A stretch of 32,838 nt of DNA from an uncultured Opitutales bacterium. Lineage in GTDB: Bacteria > Verrucomicrobiota > Verrucomicrobiia > Opitutales > Intestinicryptomonadaceae. A model generated the notes under the pieces. The model searched no databases. It had not been told where the DNA came from and saw only the letters and a program-made list of their open reading frames with translations. Below, piece by piece: positions 15,874 to 22,157 of this stretch. Made by a program: the position numbers and the translations under genes. The first letter of the stretch is position 1. The number at the start of each line of letters is the position of its first letter. The stretch is from NCBI GenBank assembly GCA_900546565.1, contig URDC01000016.1, positions 1-32,838 of the forward strand, written 5' to 3'.

Positions 15874-16065
15874 TGTACAAAAAGCCATCAAATGCGCTAT
15901 TTTACTGGGTTTGCGCTCTATCGAGATAGAAAAAAGTGGGACATTTCAAAAATACCATTCGCTCCGACAAACAACCCTGCCGAACGTCCCTGCCGTTTCT
16001 CGGCGTTTAATAGATTCCTTGCATACCCCCCTCTGTATATGACGCCGAATTTAATCCGCCAATAA
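15865..16065 (+). pseudogene. Possible remnant of a primase/replication protein N-terminus
   Basis: A 66-codon frame contains FTGFALYRDRKKWDISKIPF followed by APTNNPAERP. This resembles the entry segment of element-borne primase-polymerase proteins, where a W or L-rich strand leads to R-K-W/K-x-P-x-x-P and then an A-rich turn. There is no continuation into a catalytic domain, so at best it is a fragment. The likeness is weak and the frame may be chance. The rest of 15597-16197 shows no supported gene. Confidence 0.25.
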
Positions 16066-16197
16066 ACGCTGTCTTTTGCCCGTTAAAGGTGTTCTATTGC
16101 CGAATATGAGTCTTGACATTCATAAGTCGCCCCGAGTTCGTATAGAGCCATTAAACGGCTTTGCCTTGGTGCATGGAGAATCTCGTCAGCTCGATGA

Positions 16198-16402
16198 GCC
16201 TACCGCACCTTTCGCACCTGTGGAGAATCGGTGAAACGGGAGTATATACCTACGGTATATATACTCTCCCTGTTTCCCCGTTTCCCCACTAACGGTGCGA
16301 TAGGGAAAATAATATTCCCCGTTTCCCCGCCTCCCCGTTTCCCCAGAGAAACGGAGAAACGGAACTGCGCCATTTTCCCCGTTTCTCCGCATCATAGCGA
16401 AC
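16198..16402. repeat. 205-nt structured noncoding unit A (GTTTCCCC word)
   Basis: The unit starts with GCCTACC and ends with CATAGCGAAC. It contains a long imperfect hairpin: outer pair CGCACC/GGTGCG, a middle arm GTGGAGAATCGGTGAAAC against GTTTCCCCGTTTCCCCAC, and an inner stem GGGAGTATATACC-TAC-GGTATATATACTCTCCC (16238-16270). Further copies of GTTTCCCC and its complement fill the second half. It is paralogous to the unit at 16440-16644, of the same length and landmarks. There is no convincing reading frame. Possible roles are a replication origin, a recombination site or a structured RNA. Confidence 0.6.
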
Positions 16403-16439
16403 CTGTCTGTGAAGCGGTGGTTGCGCAGAGATGAGAGAA

Positions 16440-16644
16440 GCCTACCAACCGCGCCCTTCGCGCCTTGTGAAGTTGTGAACTTGGGGGATATACCTACGGT
16501 ATATATCTCCCCCTAATTTCACAGCTCCACAGACGGGCGCGATGGGTGAAAAAGAAAATACCCCCAACTTCACAGTCCTAATTTCACTGGTGAAGTTAAA
16601 TAGAAATTGGGTTAAATTCACAACTTCACCACGCCATAGCTAAC
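16440..16644. repeat. 205-nt structured noncoding unit B (TTCACA word)
   Basis: This unit has the same length, same first and last bases (GCCTACC ... CATAGCTAAC) and same hairpin plan as unit A. The outer pair is CGCGCC/GGCGCG, a compensatory change from CGCACC/GGTGCG. The middle arm is TGTGAAGTTGTGAA against TTTCACAGCTCCACA, and the inner stem is GGGGGATATACC-TAC-GGTATATATCTCCCCC (16483-16513). Wherever unit A has the GTTTCCCC/GGGGAAAC word, unit B has TTCAC(A)/GTGAA. A second hairpin GGTGAAGTT...AACTTCACC lies in its last third. Confidence 0.6.
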
Positions 16645-16737
16645 ATCTCCCGAAGGCCTTGTAATCAGTGAATTCATGGGGTATAAAACTTGCTCACTAA
16701 CTGAGCTTAGTTTAATTTCACCGACGAGGGCTTCACC

Positions 16738-16854
16738 ATGGAACTCGACCCATATCGCCAACCTTGTGAATTTAACGTCATAGACTATTTCACAGAACCC
16801 GATAACTTGTCCAAATGGTTGGACAAACTGCAAGGGATAGAACAGGTGGAATAA
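16738..16854 (+). CDS. Small hypothetical protein, 38 residues
   Basis: ATG to TAA encodes a 38-residue acidic, helix-prone peptide (MELDPYRQPCEFNVIDYFTE, then PDNLSKWLDKLQGIEQVE). Its composition looks more protein-like than the surrounding noncoding repeats. It has no clear ribosome-binding site, and GTGAA/TTCAC words like those of unit B occur around and within it. It could be a tiny gene, the tail of a lost gene or chance. No function is suggested. Confidence 0.25.
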   Translation: MELDPYRQPCEFNVIDYFTEPDNLSKWLDKLQGIEQVE

Positions 16855-16947
16855 AAAAGAGTTTTTTAGAAATAAATTTTGCCTAAGTGAAGTTTCGCCC
16901 TCCGCCTGTTCCCTTCGGGGCGTTCGGGCTGCAACTCCACTGCCGGC

Positions 16948-16988
16948 AAAATAGGGGAAATAGGTAAAATAGACAAATAGGTAAATAG
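16948..16988 (+). repeat. AAATAGGT-type short tandem words, left arm
   Basis: Five loosely spaced words of the type AAATAGG(T/G) occur in a row. The last 15 bases (CAAATAGGTAAATAG, 16974-16988) are the exact inverted complement of 17326-17340. The stretch 16855-17118 around it shows no gene. Confidence 0.6.
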
Positions 16989-17118
16989 ATATAATTTTTC
17001 CATTGTGGAAATTTAATCTTCCATTTGGGCATATTTTTAAGCCAAAATGGTAAGGGCTTAGACTGGATTTCTGCTAGATTTTAGGTCAATTACTAGGGAC
17101 TTACGGAATTATGCCCAC

Positions 17119-17154
17119 AAAAAAGCAGCAAGTGCAAAAATGGCAATATGCTGC
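17119..17154 (-). terminator. Intrinsic terminator downstream of element tRNA-Arg
   Basis: Read on the minus strand, GCAGCA and TGCTGC form a stem around an 18-nt partly pairing loop and are followed by six T residues. It lies 19 nt after the tRNA-Arg 3' end, so the tRNA is probably a single transcription unit. Confidence 0.6.
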
Positions 17155-17172
17155 TTAACAAAAATATACCCG

Positions 17173-17244
17173 CGCCCCCACGTGGAATCGAACCACGATT
17201 TAGCGTTTAGGAAACGCTCGTTCTATCCGTTGAACTACAGGGGC
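17173..17244 (-). tRNA. Intact element-borne tRNA-Arg(CCT)
   Basis: This complete 72-nt tRNA lacks encoded CCA. The acceptor GCCCCTG pairs with TGGGGGC, the D arm is GTTC...GAAC, and the anticodon stem AGCGT/ACGCT encloses TTCCTAA with anticodon CCT (complement at 17209-17211), reading AGG. The T arm is CGTGG-TTCGATT-CCACG, with a G discriminator. Its 5' half is identical to the host half at 3627-3664. Its 3' half differs from the host half at 18696-18729 mainly in the T stem. It has its own promoter and terminator. It lies inside the element, opposite in orientation to the host tRNA that the element split, so it can replace the lost tRNA. Confidence 0.95.
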
Positions 17245-17258
17245 GGGATAAAGTAATA

Positions 17259-17287
17259 ATGAGACCATAGCTTGGCTTGAAAGTCAA
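17259..17287 (-). promoter_or_regulatory. Promoter of element tRNA-Arg
   Basis: On the minus strand TTGACT, 17 nt and TCTCAT precede the tRNA 5' end by 14 nt, exactly as in the host locus at 3584-3612. The spacer has diverged but the boxes have not. The homology with the host upstream region continues without gaps to 17303 (97 nt in all including the tRNA half). Confidence 0.6.
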
Positions 17288-17322
17288 CCATAATCCCGAT
17301 ATTTGCGTATATAAGGATCTTT

Positions 17323-17386
17323 TGCCTATTTACCTATTTGCCGAATTGATTAGCGTCCGTGTCCATTTGTCCTATTTGCCTATTTT
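17323..17386 (-). repeat. AAATAGGC-type short words, right arm
   Basis: On the minus strand, words such as AAATAGGCAAATAGGA and CAAATAGGTAAATAGG begin at the stop codon of the DUF3987 gene. One 15-bp stretch (17326-17340) is exactly complementary to 16974-16988, so the two word arrays form an inverted pair that encloses the tRNA-Arg gene. Confidence 0.6.
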
Positions 17387-18660
17387 CAGAACGGCATTTC
17401 GTCGTCATCATCGACTTCTATTCCAAGCGCCTTTTTAGCCTCTGAGATTCTATCTTTCAAGACAACGTATCTGCCTTTGCCTTTTTTCAAGATTTCGTAA
17501 AGCTCTGGGAATGTATGCACGATAAATTCCACGCGCTCTGAACGAAGGCTTGAATACTGGTCGAAAAAGCTGATTTTTTTGTAGAAGCCGTCGTTTTGGC
17601 GAATCATAGCGTCCATTTTTGCCCTGCCTTTTTCGATTTCGGGAAGCATTCCGCTTGAAAACAAAACCACGGAAACGCAGATTGAGTACGACACCACTCT
17701 GCATGCCCGCTTTGCGATGTCGGCTGTTATTTGCGTCGCGCCTTCCGCATGCGCAAAAATTATCGCAAGCCTGATTGCATTTTCACGCGCCTTGCCAAGC
17801 AACGCAACCTGTGTTCGAAGTTTGCCGTTCATAAGACGAGTGTTGAAAGCGTCGAAATCCCAGAAGTATTCAAAGGCCTCTTGGTCGGCGTCGATCCAGA
17901 CGGTTTCGCCACGCTTTCTGATGTCGTAGGTATCGTTTAGCAATTTCTCCCATTTCGCAATCGCCGACTCGTCGAGCGGTATAATCTCCTTGGAGTTTGG
18001 GACGGTTTTGGGCGCGCCTTTGCAGTAGAGAAACCTGCCAAGAAAGCCGCTGCCGATAAAGCTGCCTTTGTTCTTTGCGACGATGTTGTCGATTATGTCG
18101 TTTTGCACCATCCAAAGCAGGGAGATGCATGGATTGGGCACGTTAAATACGCCGTTTACGATGCGGCTATGCTTTATTGGCTCGCCGCACCAGCCGCTGT
18201 TTAGAGTTTCGGTGTCGTCGCCCTGCTTGCGGTAGTTGCCCGCCACAATGTAGATGCTGTCCCGCGCCTCCTCGCATACGGAGAAAATTTCTCCGCCGCT
18301 TTCCTCCATCGCCTTTATCATGGCTTCCGATGTCGCGTTTTTTACGATGAAATCCGGATTTTTTGAAAGCTTTGGGGCGTCCGCTGTTTCGTCGTCAAAG
18401 CCGAAGCCTTCTTTGCCGTTAAGCTTGTCCTGCGCGAGCTTTGTTTTCGACTTCTTAAAAATCTCCAGCTCTTTTTCGTACTGGGAGATTTCCCGCAAGA
18501 CGCGCCTTTCCAGATTCGAGAAAAAAAAGCAGAGAAGCTCCATCGGCAGATTTCTGGCGGTCGAATAGGTTTTTGCCACGTCGCGGATAACTTTCGGAAA
18601 AGCGCTGATGGGGCATTCGCTTTCATAAAACTCTTTATAGGCTTCGGAAAGCGTTTCCAT
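17386..18660 (-). CDS. DUF3987-family replication-type protein lacking its P-loop, probably defective
   Basis: DUF3987 proteins are helicase/primase-associated ATPases of phages and integrated elements. Family-like parts are the entry FPKVIRDVAKTYSTARNLPM, then KNPDFIVKNATSEAMIKAME, SVCEEARDSIYIVAGNYRK, GFLGRFLYCKGAP and a C-terminal helical region ending in an acidic DDDDEMPF. The usual segment between LERRV and the KELE helix, which would carry the Walker A motif (GxxGxGKS), is missing: about 40 residues seem deleted without a frameshift. I place the start at the ATG 18660. The frame stays open 14 codons further to a TTG inside the host tRNA remnant, which cannot be original. It is the rightmost gene of the element and reads inward. 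ATPase activity is unlikely. Confidence 0.65.
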   Translation of the reverse strand: METLSEAYKEFYESECPISAFPKVIRDVAKTYSTARNLPMELLCFFFSNLERRVLREISQYEKELEIFKKSKTKLAQDKLNGKEGFGFDDETADAPKLSKNPDFIVKNATSEAMIKAMEESGGEIFSVCEEARDSIYIVAGNYRKQGDDTETLNSGWCGEPIKHSRIVNGVFNVPNPCISLLWMVQNDIIDNIVAKNKGSFIGSGFLGRFLYCKGAPKTVPNSKEIIPLDESAIAKWEKLLNDTYDIRKRGETVWIDADQEAFEYFWDFDAFNTRLMNGKLRTQVALLGKARENAIRLAIIFAHAEGATQITADIAKRACRVVSYSICVSVVLFSSGMLPEIEKGRAKMDAMIRQNDGFYKKISFFDQYSSLRSERVEFIVHTFPELYEILKKGKGRYVVLKDRISEAKKALGIEVDDDDEMPF

Positions 18661-18687
18661 GGTCGTAAAAAATTGTGGACTTTCAAC

Positions 18688-18729
18688 TTTCCTAAACGCC
18701 AAATCCGTGTTCGATTCACGGTGGGGGCG
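18688..18729 (+). pseudogene. 3' half of host tRNA-Arg(CCT), right end (attR) of the element
   Basis: TTTCCTAA (18688-18695) is followed by the 3' anticodon stem ACGCC, the T arm CCGTG-TTCGATT-CACGG, the acceptor strand TGGGGGC and a G. The orientation is the same as the 5' half at 3627-3664. Bases 18696-18729 complete that half to a 72-nt tRNA with one A-C mismatch in the anticodon stem. The downstream bases GCGGATA..TTTTT resemble those after the element tRNA (GCGGGTA..TTTTT). Confidence 0.9.
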
Positions 18730-18779
18730 CGGATAGGTTTTTCTTGTTTAACATTCGGAGGATACTACAATTCCGCCGT

Positions 18780-19856
18780 ATGAAAGATTTAATACTCGGG
18801 TTAGTTGAACGGTTGGAGAGGGGCGATTTTAAGAACGAAAGTGAAATCTCCCGCGGAATTGTTTAAAAAATACTAACTGCCCTCGGCTGGGACACATTTG
18901 ACACCAATATTATCATGTCGGAATACTCCATCGGGGACGGGCGCGTAGACTTTGCACTGGCTCGGAAGAAAGGGGCGACGCCGTCCGTATTTATCGAAGT
19001 AAAGCAGCCGGGGAAAACCGACAACGCCGACGGACAGCTTTTCAAATATGCCTTTGATGAAGGCGTCCCGTTTGCGATACTCACCGACGGCAAAACTTGG
19101 AGTTTCTATCTGCCGTCGGGGCAGGACGCGTTTTCCGACAGGCGCATTTACCAGCTTGATTTAGTCGAGCTAACTCCCGAAGAATCGGAGGATAAATTAA
19201 AGCGTTATCTGGATTTCGAAAGGGTTAAAACAGGCGTAGCGTTTGACGACGCCCAAAAAGACTATCGCAGCAAGTTCAAAGCGGAAGAGGCAAAAGCGGC
19301 TATTCCCGAAGCCTGGGAAGAGCTTGTCGATGCCGAAAACGATGCCTTATTCAAGATTCTAAAAGAAGCCGTCGAGAAAAAATCGGGATACGAACCCAAG
19401 CACACAGACATAGCCGATTTTTTCTCAAAAATCAGGTTCATTCCCGACGAACGCCATTTTACCCCGACCGAAACACCGCGTAAGAAAGGGAGTTCGGAGC
19501 GCAACACCGACCAAAATTTCGGCAGTTGGTATTCCATAAAAGGCAGGGTATATCAAGTCCCGAGCGCGAAACGCGTAGTAATAGACTTGTTGAATTGTCT
19601 ATACGACAACGACAGTTCATTTTTCGAGAAATGCCTAAATCACGAGTCGAACTTCGGGCGAAACCGCCAATACATCGCGTCTAAAAAATCCGACCTATAC
19701 AAAGGAAATCCGCGCCTGCAAGATATGTGCGTAAAATTAAATGGCGGATATTATTTGCTGACAAATTTTAGCAACGCAATAAAAGACAAGATATTGAAAA
19801 TGGCGTTTGAAATCGGAGGCGTTCGCAAAGGCGTTGAGATAGACTATAAACTATGA
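18780..19856 (+). pseudogene. HsdR-N-like restriction endonuclease protein, interrupted by an in-frame stop
   Basis: The natural frame begins with ATG at 18780 (MKDLILGLVERLERGDF...), with GGAGGA about 17 nt upstream, and runs to 19856. A single TAA at codon 29 (18864-18866) interrupts it. Homologues read through here with a pattern like ISRGIV-x-KILTALGWD, so a CAA-to-TAA change is the simplest reading. The downstream part (ATG 18915, 313 residues) keeps the nuclease core GRVDFALARKKG...VFIEVKQPG (D...E-x-K) and a C-terminal region (NFGSWYSIKGRVYQVPS). That inner ATG has no ribosome-binding site, so expression is doubtful. The gene lies just outside the element on the host side. It could also be a sequencing error. 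Confidence 0.75.
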
Positions 19857-19893
19857 TTTACAGGTTCCGAGTGCGTTTTATTGAGCGTAAAAA

Positions 19894-19913
19894 AAGGCGC
19901 GTTGCCGCGCCTT
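19894..19913 (-). terminator. Intrinsic terminator of the glnB-dapF operon
   Basis: On the minus strand AAGGCGCG-GCAA-CGCGCCTT is followed by five further T residues. It lies about 100 bp after the dapF stop codon. On the plus strand the U-tract is poor, so it mainly serves the minus-strand operon. The rest of 19857-20011 shows no gene. Confidence 0.8.
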
Positions 19914-20011
19914 GCACCAGAACTAATTTCTTCCTTTTTTATCAGAAAAAAATGATTTTCTCCTTTACTTAGGAAGGTAGTCTCGCCCAATTGTATGGGA
20001 GTGGACGGCTA

Positions 20012-20869
20012 CTACAACGGGACTGACTGGGTCAAGACGGAGTCGCTCATTTGGTAATTGCCGACTTTTGTCACTGCGCCGCTCATTGTTATATAATAAT
20101 CGTCGGAGATATTTATAAATATTTCTCCGCCGGGGGTATGGACGGTTATATCGCCGTCGCAATAACCCAGTCTATGCGCCACCGCCGCCGCCGCGCTCGA
20201 GCTCGACCCAGAAGACAGCGTATAGCCCGCGCCGCGTTCCCAAATCTGGATTTTGATATTGTTTCTGTCGACGACCTCCAAAAACTGGACATTCGTCCTG
20301 TTAGGGAAGCGCGAAGTCATATTCTCCAAAAGCGGCCCGACTTTATGCGCGAGTTCCGACGAAGTCTTATCGACGACGACAACGCAATGCGGGTTGCCGA
20401 CTGTCGCGCAGCAATAGCGGTATGTTTGCCCGTCGATTTCGACGGTTTCGTTGATGACCTCGCGCCGTTCGCCCGCGACTGGGATTTTCTCGGAATCGAA
20501 GCTGACGTAGCCCATTCCGACAGTGATAAAATTTCCGCCCTTCGTGATTAGACACTTGACGACGCCGCCGAGCGTTTCGACAGTGAACGGCTTGTTTTCC
20601 GCCACGAGCCCGCAATCGAAAAGATAGCGCGAGAAAATGCGCAAGCCGTTGCCGCTTTTTTCGGCCTCGCTCGCGTCGGGATTGAGAATGCGCAGCTTGA
20701 AATCCGCGCTGTCACTCTTCTCGGGGCCGTAAAGAATCCCGTCGCTGCCGAGTCCGTAATTGCGGTGGCAGATTTTGACGACATCGAGCCCCTGCGGGCA
20801 GGGACTGCAATCTTTCGGGTCGAGAACGAGGTAGTCGTTGCCGAGGGCGTGGTATTTTGCAAAATTCAT
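20012..20869 (-). CDS. dapF: Diaminopimelate epimerase homologue with both catalytic cysteines replaced by serine
   Basis: DapF interconverts LL- and meso-diaminopimelate for lysine and peptidoglycan synthesis, using two cysteines as acid and base. The 285-residue protein has the full family layout: HALGNDYLVLD, GLGSDGILYGP, NPDASEAE-K-SGNGLR, TVGNPHCVVVV, FPNRTNVQF, WERGAGYTLSSGSS and the C-terminal SGAVTKV. The first catalytic Cys (normally CGNG) is Ser72 (AGC codon) and the second (normally A-C-G after ERGAGxT) is Ser220. The rest of the pocket looks intact, so a Ser-based or low-activity enzyme, or a changed substrate, is possible. It follows dapL by 18 bp as the last gene of the nitrogen operon. 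Confidence 0.9.
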   Translation of the reverse strand: MNFAKYHALGNDYLVLDPKDCSPCPQGLDVVKICHRNYGLGSDGILYGPEKSDSADFKLRILNPDASEAEKSGNGLRIFSRYLFDCGLVAENKPFTVETLGGVVKCLITKGGNFITVGMGYVSFDSEKIPVAGERREVINETVEIDGQTYRYCCATVGNPHCVVVVDKTSSELAHKVGPLLENMTSRFPNRTNVQFLEVVDRNNIKIQIWERGAGYTLSSGSSSSAAAAVAHRLGYCDGDITVHTPGGEIFINISDDYYITMSGAVTKVGNYQMSDSVLTQSVPL

Positions 20870-20887
20870 AAGAAGTATCCGTTTCTA

Positions 20888-22126
20888 TTAAAATTCAAGG
20901 CTGGCTGTTATTAGGCGGTCGCGGATTTCGGCGGCAACGCGCTTTTCGTCCTCGGGCGTATGCGCTTCGAAGGTCACGGAAAAGCGGACATATGCGCCCG
21001 CGTCGTCCCACGGAACGGTGCTGATGAGGCGGTCGGTAATCAGCCATTGCGAGAACGCCTCGGCGGTCGAAAAAGTCGTGCGCAAACCGTCGCGCCCCTT
21101 CGCGCTCTTGGGAATATTCAAATACAGAAAGAACCCCGCCTTCGGCTTGTGCGGCGCAAACCCCGCGTCCTTCAACGCGGCGATAAGCAAATCCATTCGT
21201 CGCGAATATTTTTGCGCAATGCTGCGGGTGATTTGCGGATTCGCCAAGCCCGCGCAGGCGGCGTGCTGGATAGCCAAGAACTGCCCCGAGTCGGTGTTGT
21301 CCTTGACATCGCCGTAGGCCTTCACAAGAAGCGCGTTGCCGCAAACCCAGCCGATTCGCCAACCCGTCATATTGTGGCTCTTCGAAAGGGAATGGAGTTC
21401 GAGCGCAACATCCTTCGCGCCGTCGACCTGAAAAATCGACAGGGGCGTTTCGTCGAAGGCGAGCGACGAATACGCGGCGTCGGAGATTATGACAATATGA
21501 TTCTTTTTGGCAAATTCAACCAAACGCTTGAAGAAGTCCAAAGTCGCGCTCGCGCCCGTGGGGTTGTTCGGATAATTTACAACCATAACCTTCGCGCGGC
21601 GGCGTATGTCTTCGGGAATCGAATCCAAGTCGGGCAGAAACCCGTTCGACTCTGTAAGCGGCACATTGTAGACTTCGCCTCCGAGATACTTCGCGTGCGT
21701 TCCGAAAATCGGATAGCCGGGCACAGTCATAATAACGACATCGCCGGCATTGATGAAGCAGTTCGGCAAAATGCTCAGCGCAGCCTTCGAGCCCATCGAG
21801 TGCAGAACTTCCGTTTCGGGGTCGATATCGACGCCGAAAGTCGCTTTCATATAGGCGGCGGCGGAGCGTTTGAACTCCGCGCCGCCGTTGTCGGCATAGC
21901 CTCTGTTTGCGGGATCTTTCGCCGCGGCGCAAAGCGCGGCCACGACTTCGGGGAAAGCCATTTCGTCGGGTTCTCCCACGCCCATATCTATCAGCGTAGA
22001 GTCGGGGTGGGCAAGAAGCGCGGCGCGTTTTGCGCGCTTAATCTTCTCGAACTTGTAGATTTCGGTTGATTTTCCGTAGTTAATGCCGCCAATGCGGTCG
22101 GCGAAAGATTCCTGCAAAAAAGACAT
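20888..22126 (-). CDS. dapL: LL-diaminopimelate aminotransferase
   Basis: DapL converts tetrahydrodipicolinate plus glutamate directly to LL-DAP, bypassing the succinylase and acetylase routes. It is a PLP-dependent class I/II aminotransferase of 412 residues. Visible are GEPDEMAFPEV near residue 52, GGAEFKRSAA, GSKAALSILP (112-121), NYPNNPTG (184-191), SDAAYSSLAF (215-224), the PLP lysine K249 in SLSKSHNMTGWRIGW, and the C-terminal R in YVRFS. Family members typically begin with a region like this one (INYGKSTEIYKFEKIKR). It lies 31 bp after glnN and 18 bp before dapF, which supports the DAP assignment over a generic aminotransferase. Confidence 0.92.
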   Translation of the reverse strand: MSFLQESFADRIGGINYGKSTEIYKFEKIKRAKRAALLAHPDSTLIDMGVGEPDEMAFPEVVAALCAAAKDPANRGYADNGGAEFKRSAAAYMKATFGVDIDPETEVLHSMGSKAALSILPNCFINAGDVVIMTVPGYPIFGTHAKYLGGEVYNVPLTESNGFLPDLDSIPEDIRRRAKVMVVNYPNNPTGASATLDFFKRLVEFAKKNHIVIISDAAYSSLAFDETPLSIFQVDGAKDVALELHSLSKSHNMTGWRIGWVCGNALLVKAYGDVKDNTDSGQFLAIQHAACAGLANPQITRSIAQKYSRRMDLLIAALKDAGFAPHKPKAGFFLYLNIPKSAKGRDGLRTTFSTAEAFSQWLITDRLISTVPWDDAGAYVRFSVTFEAHTPEDEKRVAAEIRDRLITASLEF

Positions 22127-22157
22127 GATATTTAGTTCCGATTGATTTTAATGTTTT

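Larger units (their letters stand above)
3657..18695. mobile_element. 15-kb integrated element in tRNA-Arg(CCT) carrying a type I RM / HipBA / Abi island
   Basis: The ends are the 8-bp direct repeat TTTCCTAA in the anticodon loop of a split host tRNA-Arg gene. Inside are an unknown gene, hipBA, a complete type I restriction operon with two hsdS genes, an Abi protein, a GIY-YIG protein, a tyrosine recombinase, noncoding repeat units, a replacement tRNA-Arg(CCT) and a DUF3987 protein. Integration inside an anticodon loop is typical of tyrosine-recombinase elements. The only such enzyme present is at 11731-12723, wedged between the hsdS genes, so whether it moved the element is uncertain. No conjugation, capsid or terminase genes are visible. 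The replication-type gene at the right end looks damaged, so the element may now be immobile. Confidence 0.8.

Noticed and set aside
15668..16042. A 124-codon plus-strand frame upstream of hsdM
   Set aside because: Composition follows the AT-rich background, no motif is seen, and a different frame in the same region has the only (weak) protein likeness.
16198..16644. Possible CRISPR array
   Set aside because: The repeats are 6-8-nt words and long hairpins, not regularly spaced 24-40-nt direct repeats with unique spacers, and no cas genes are present.
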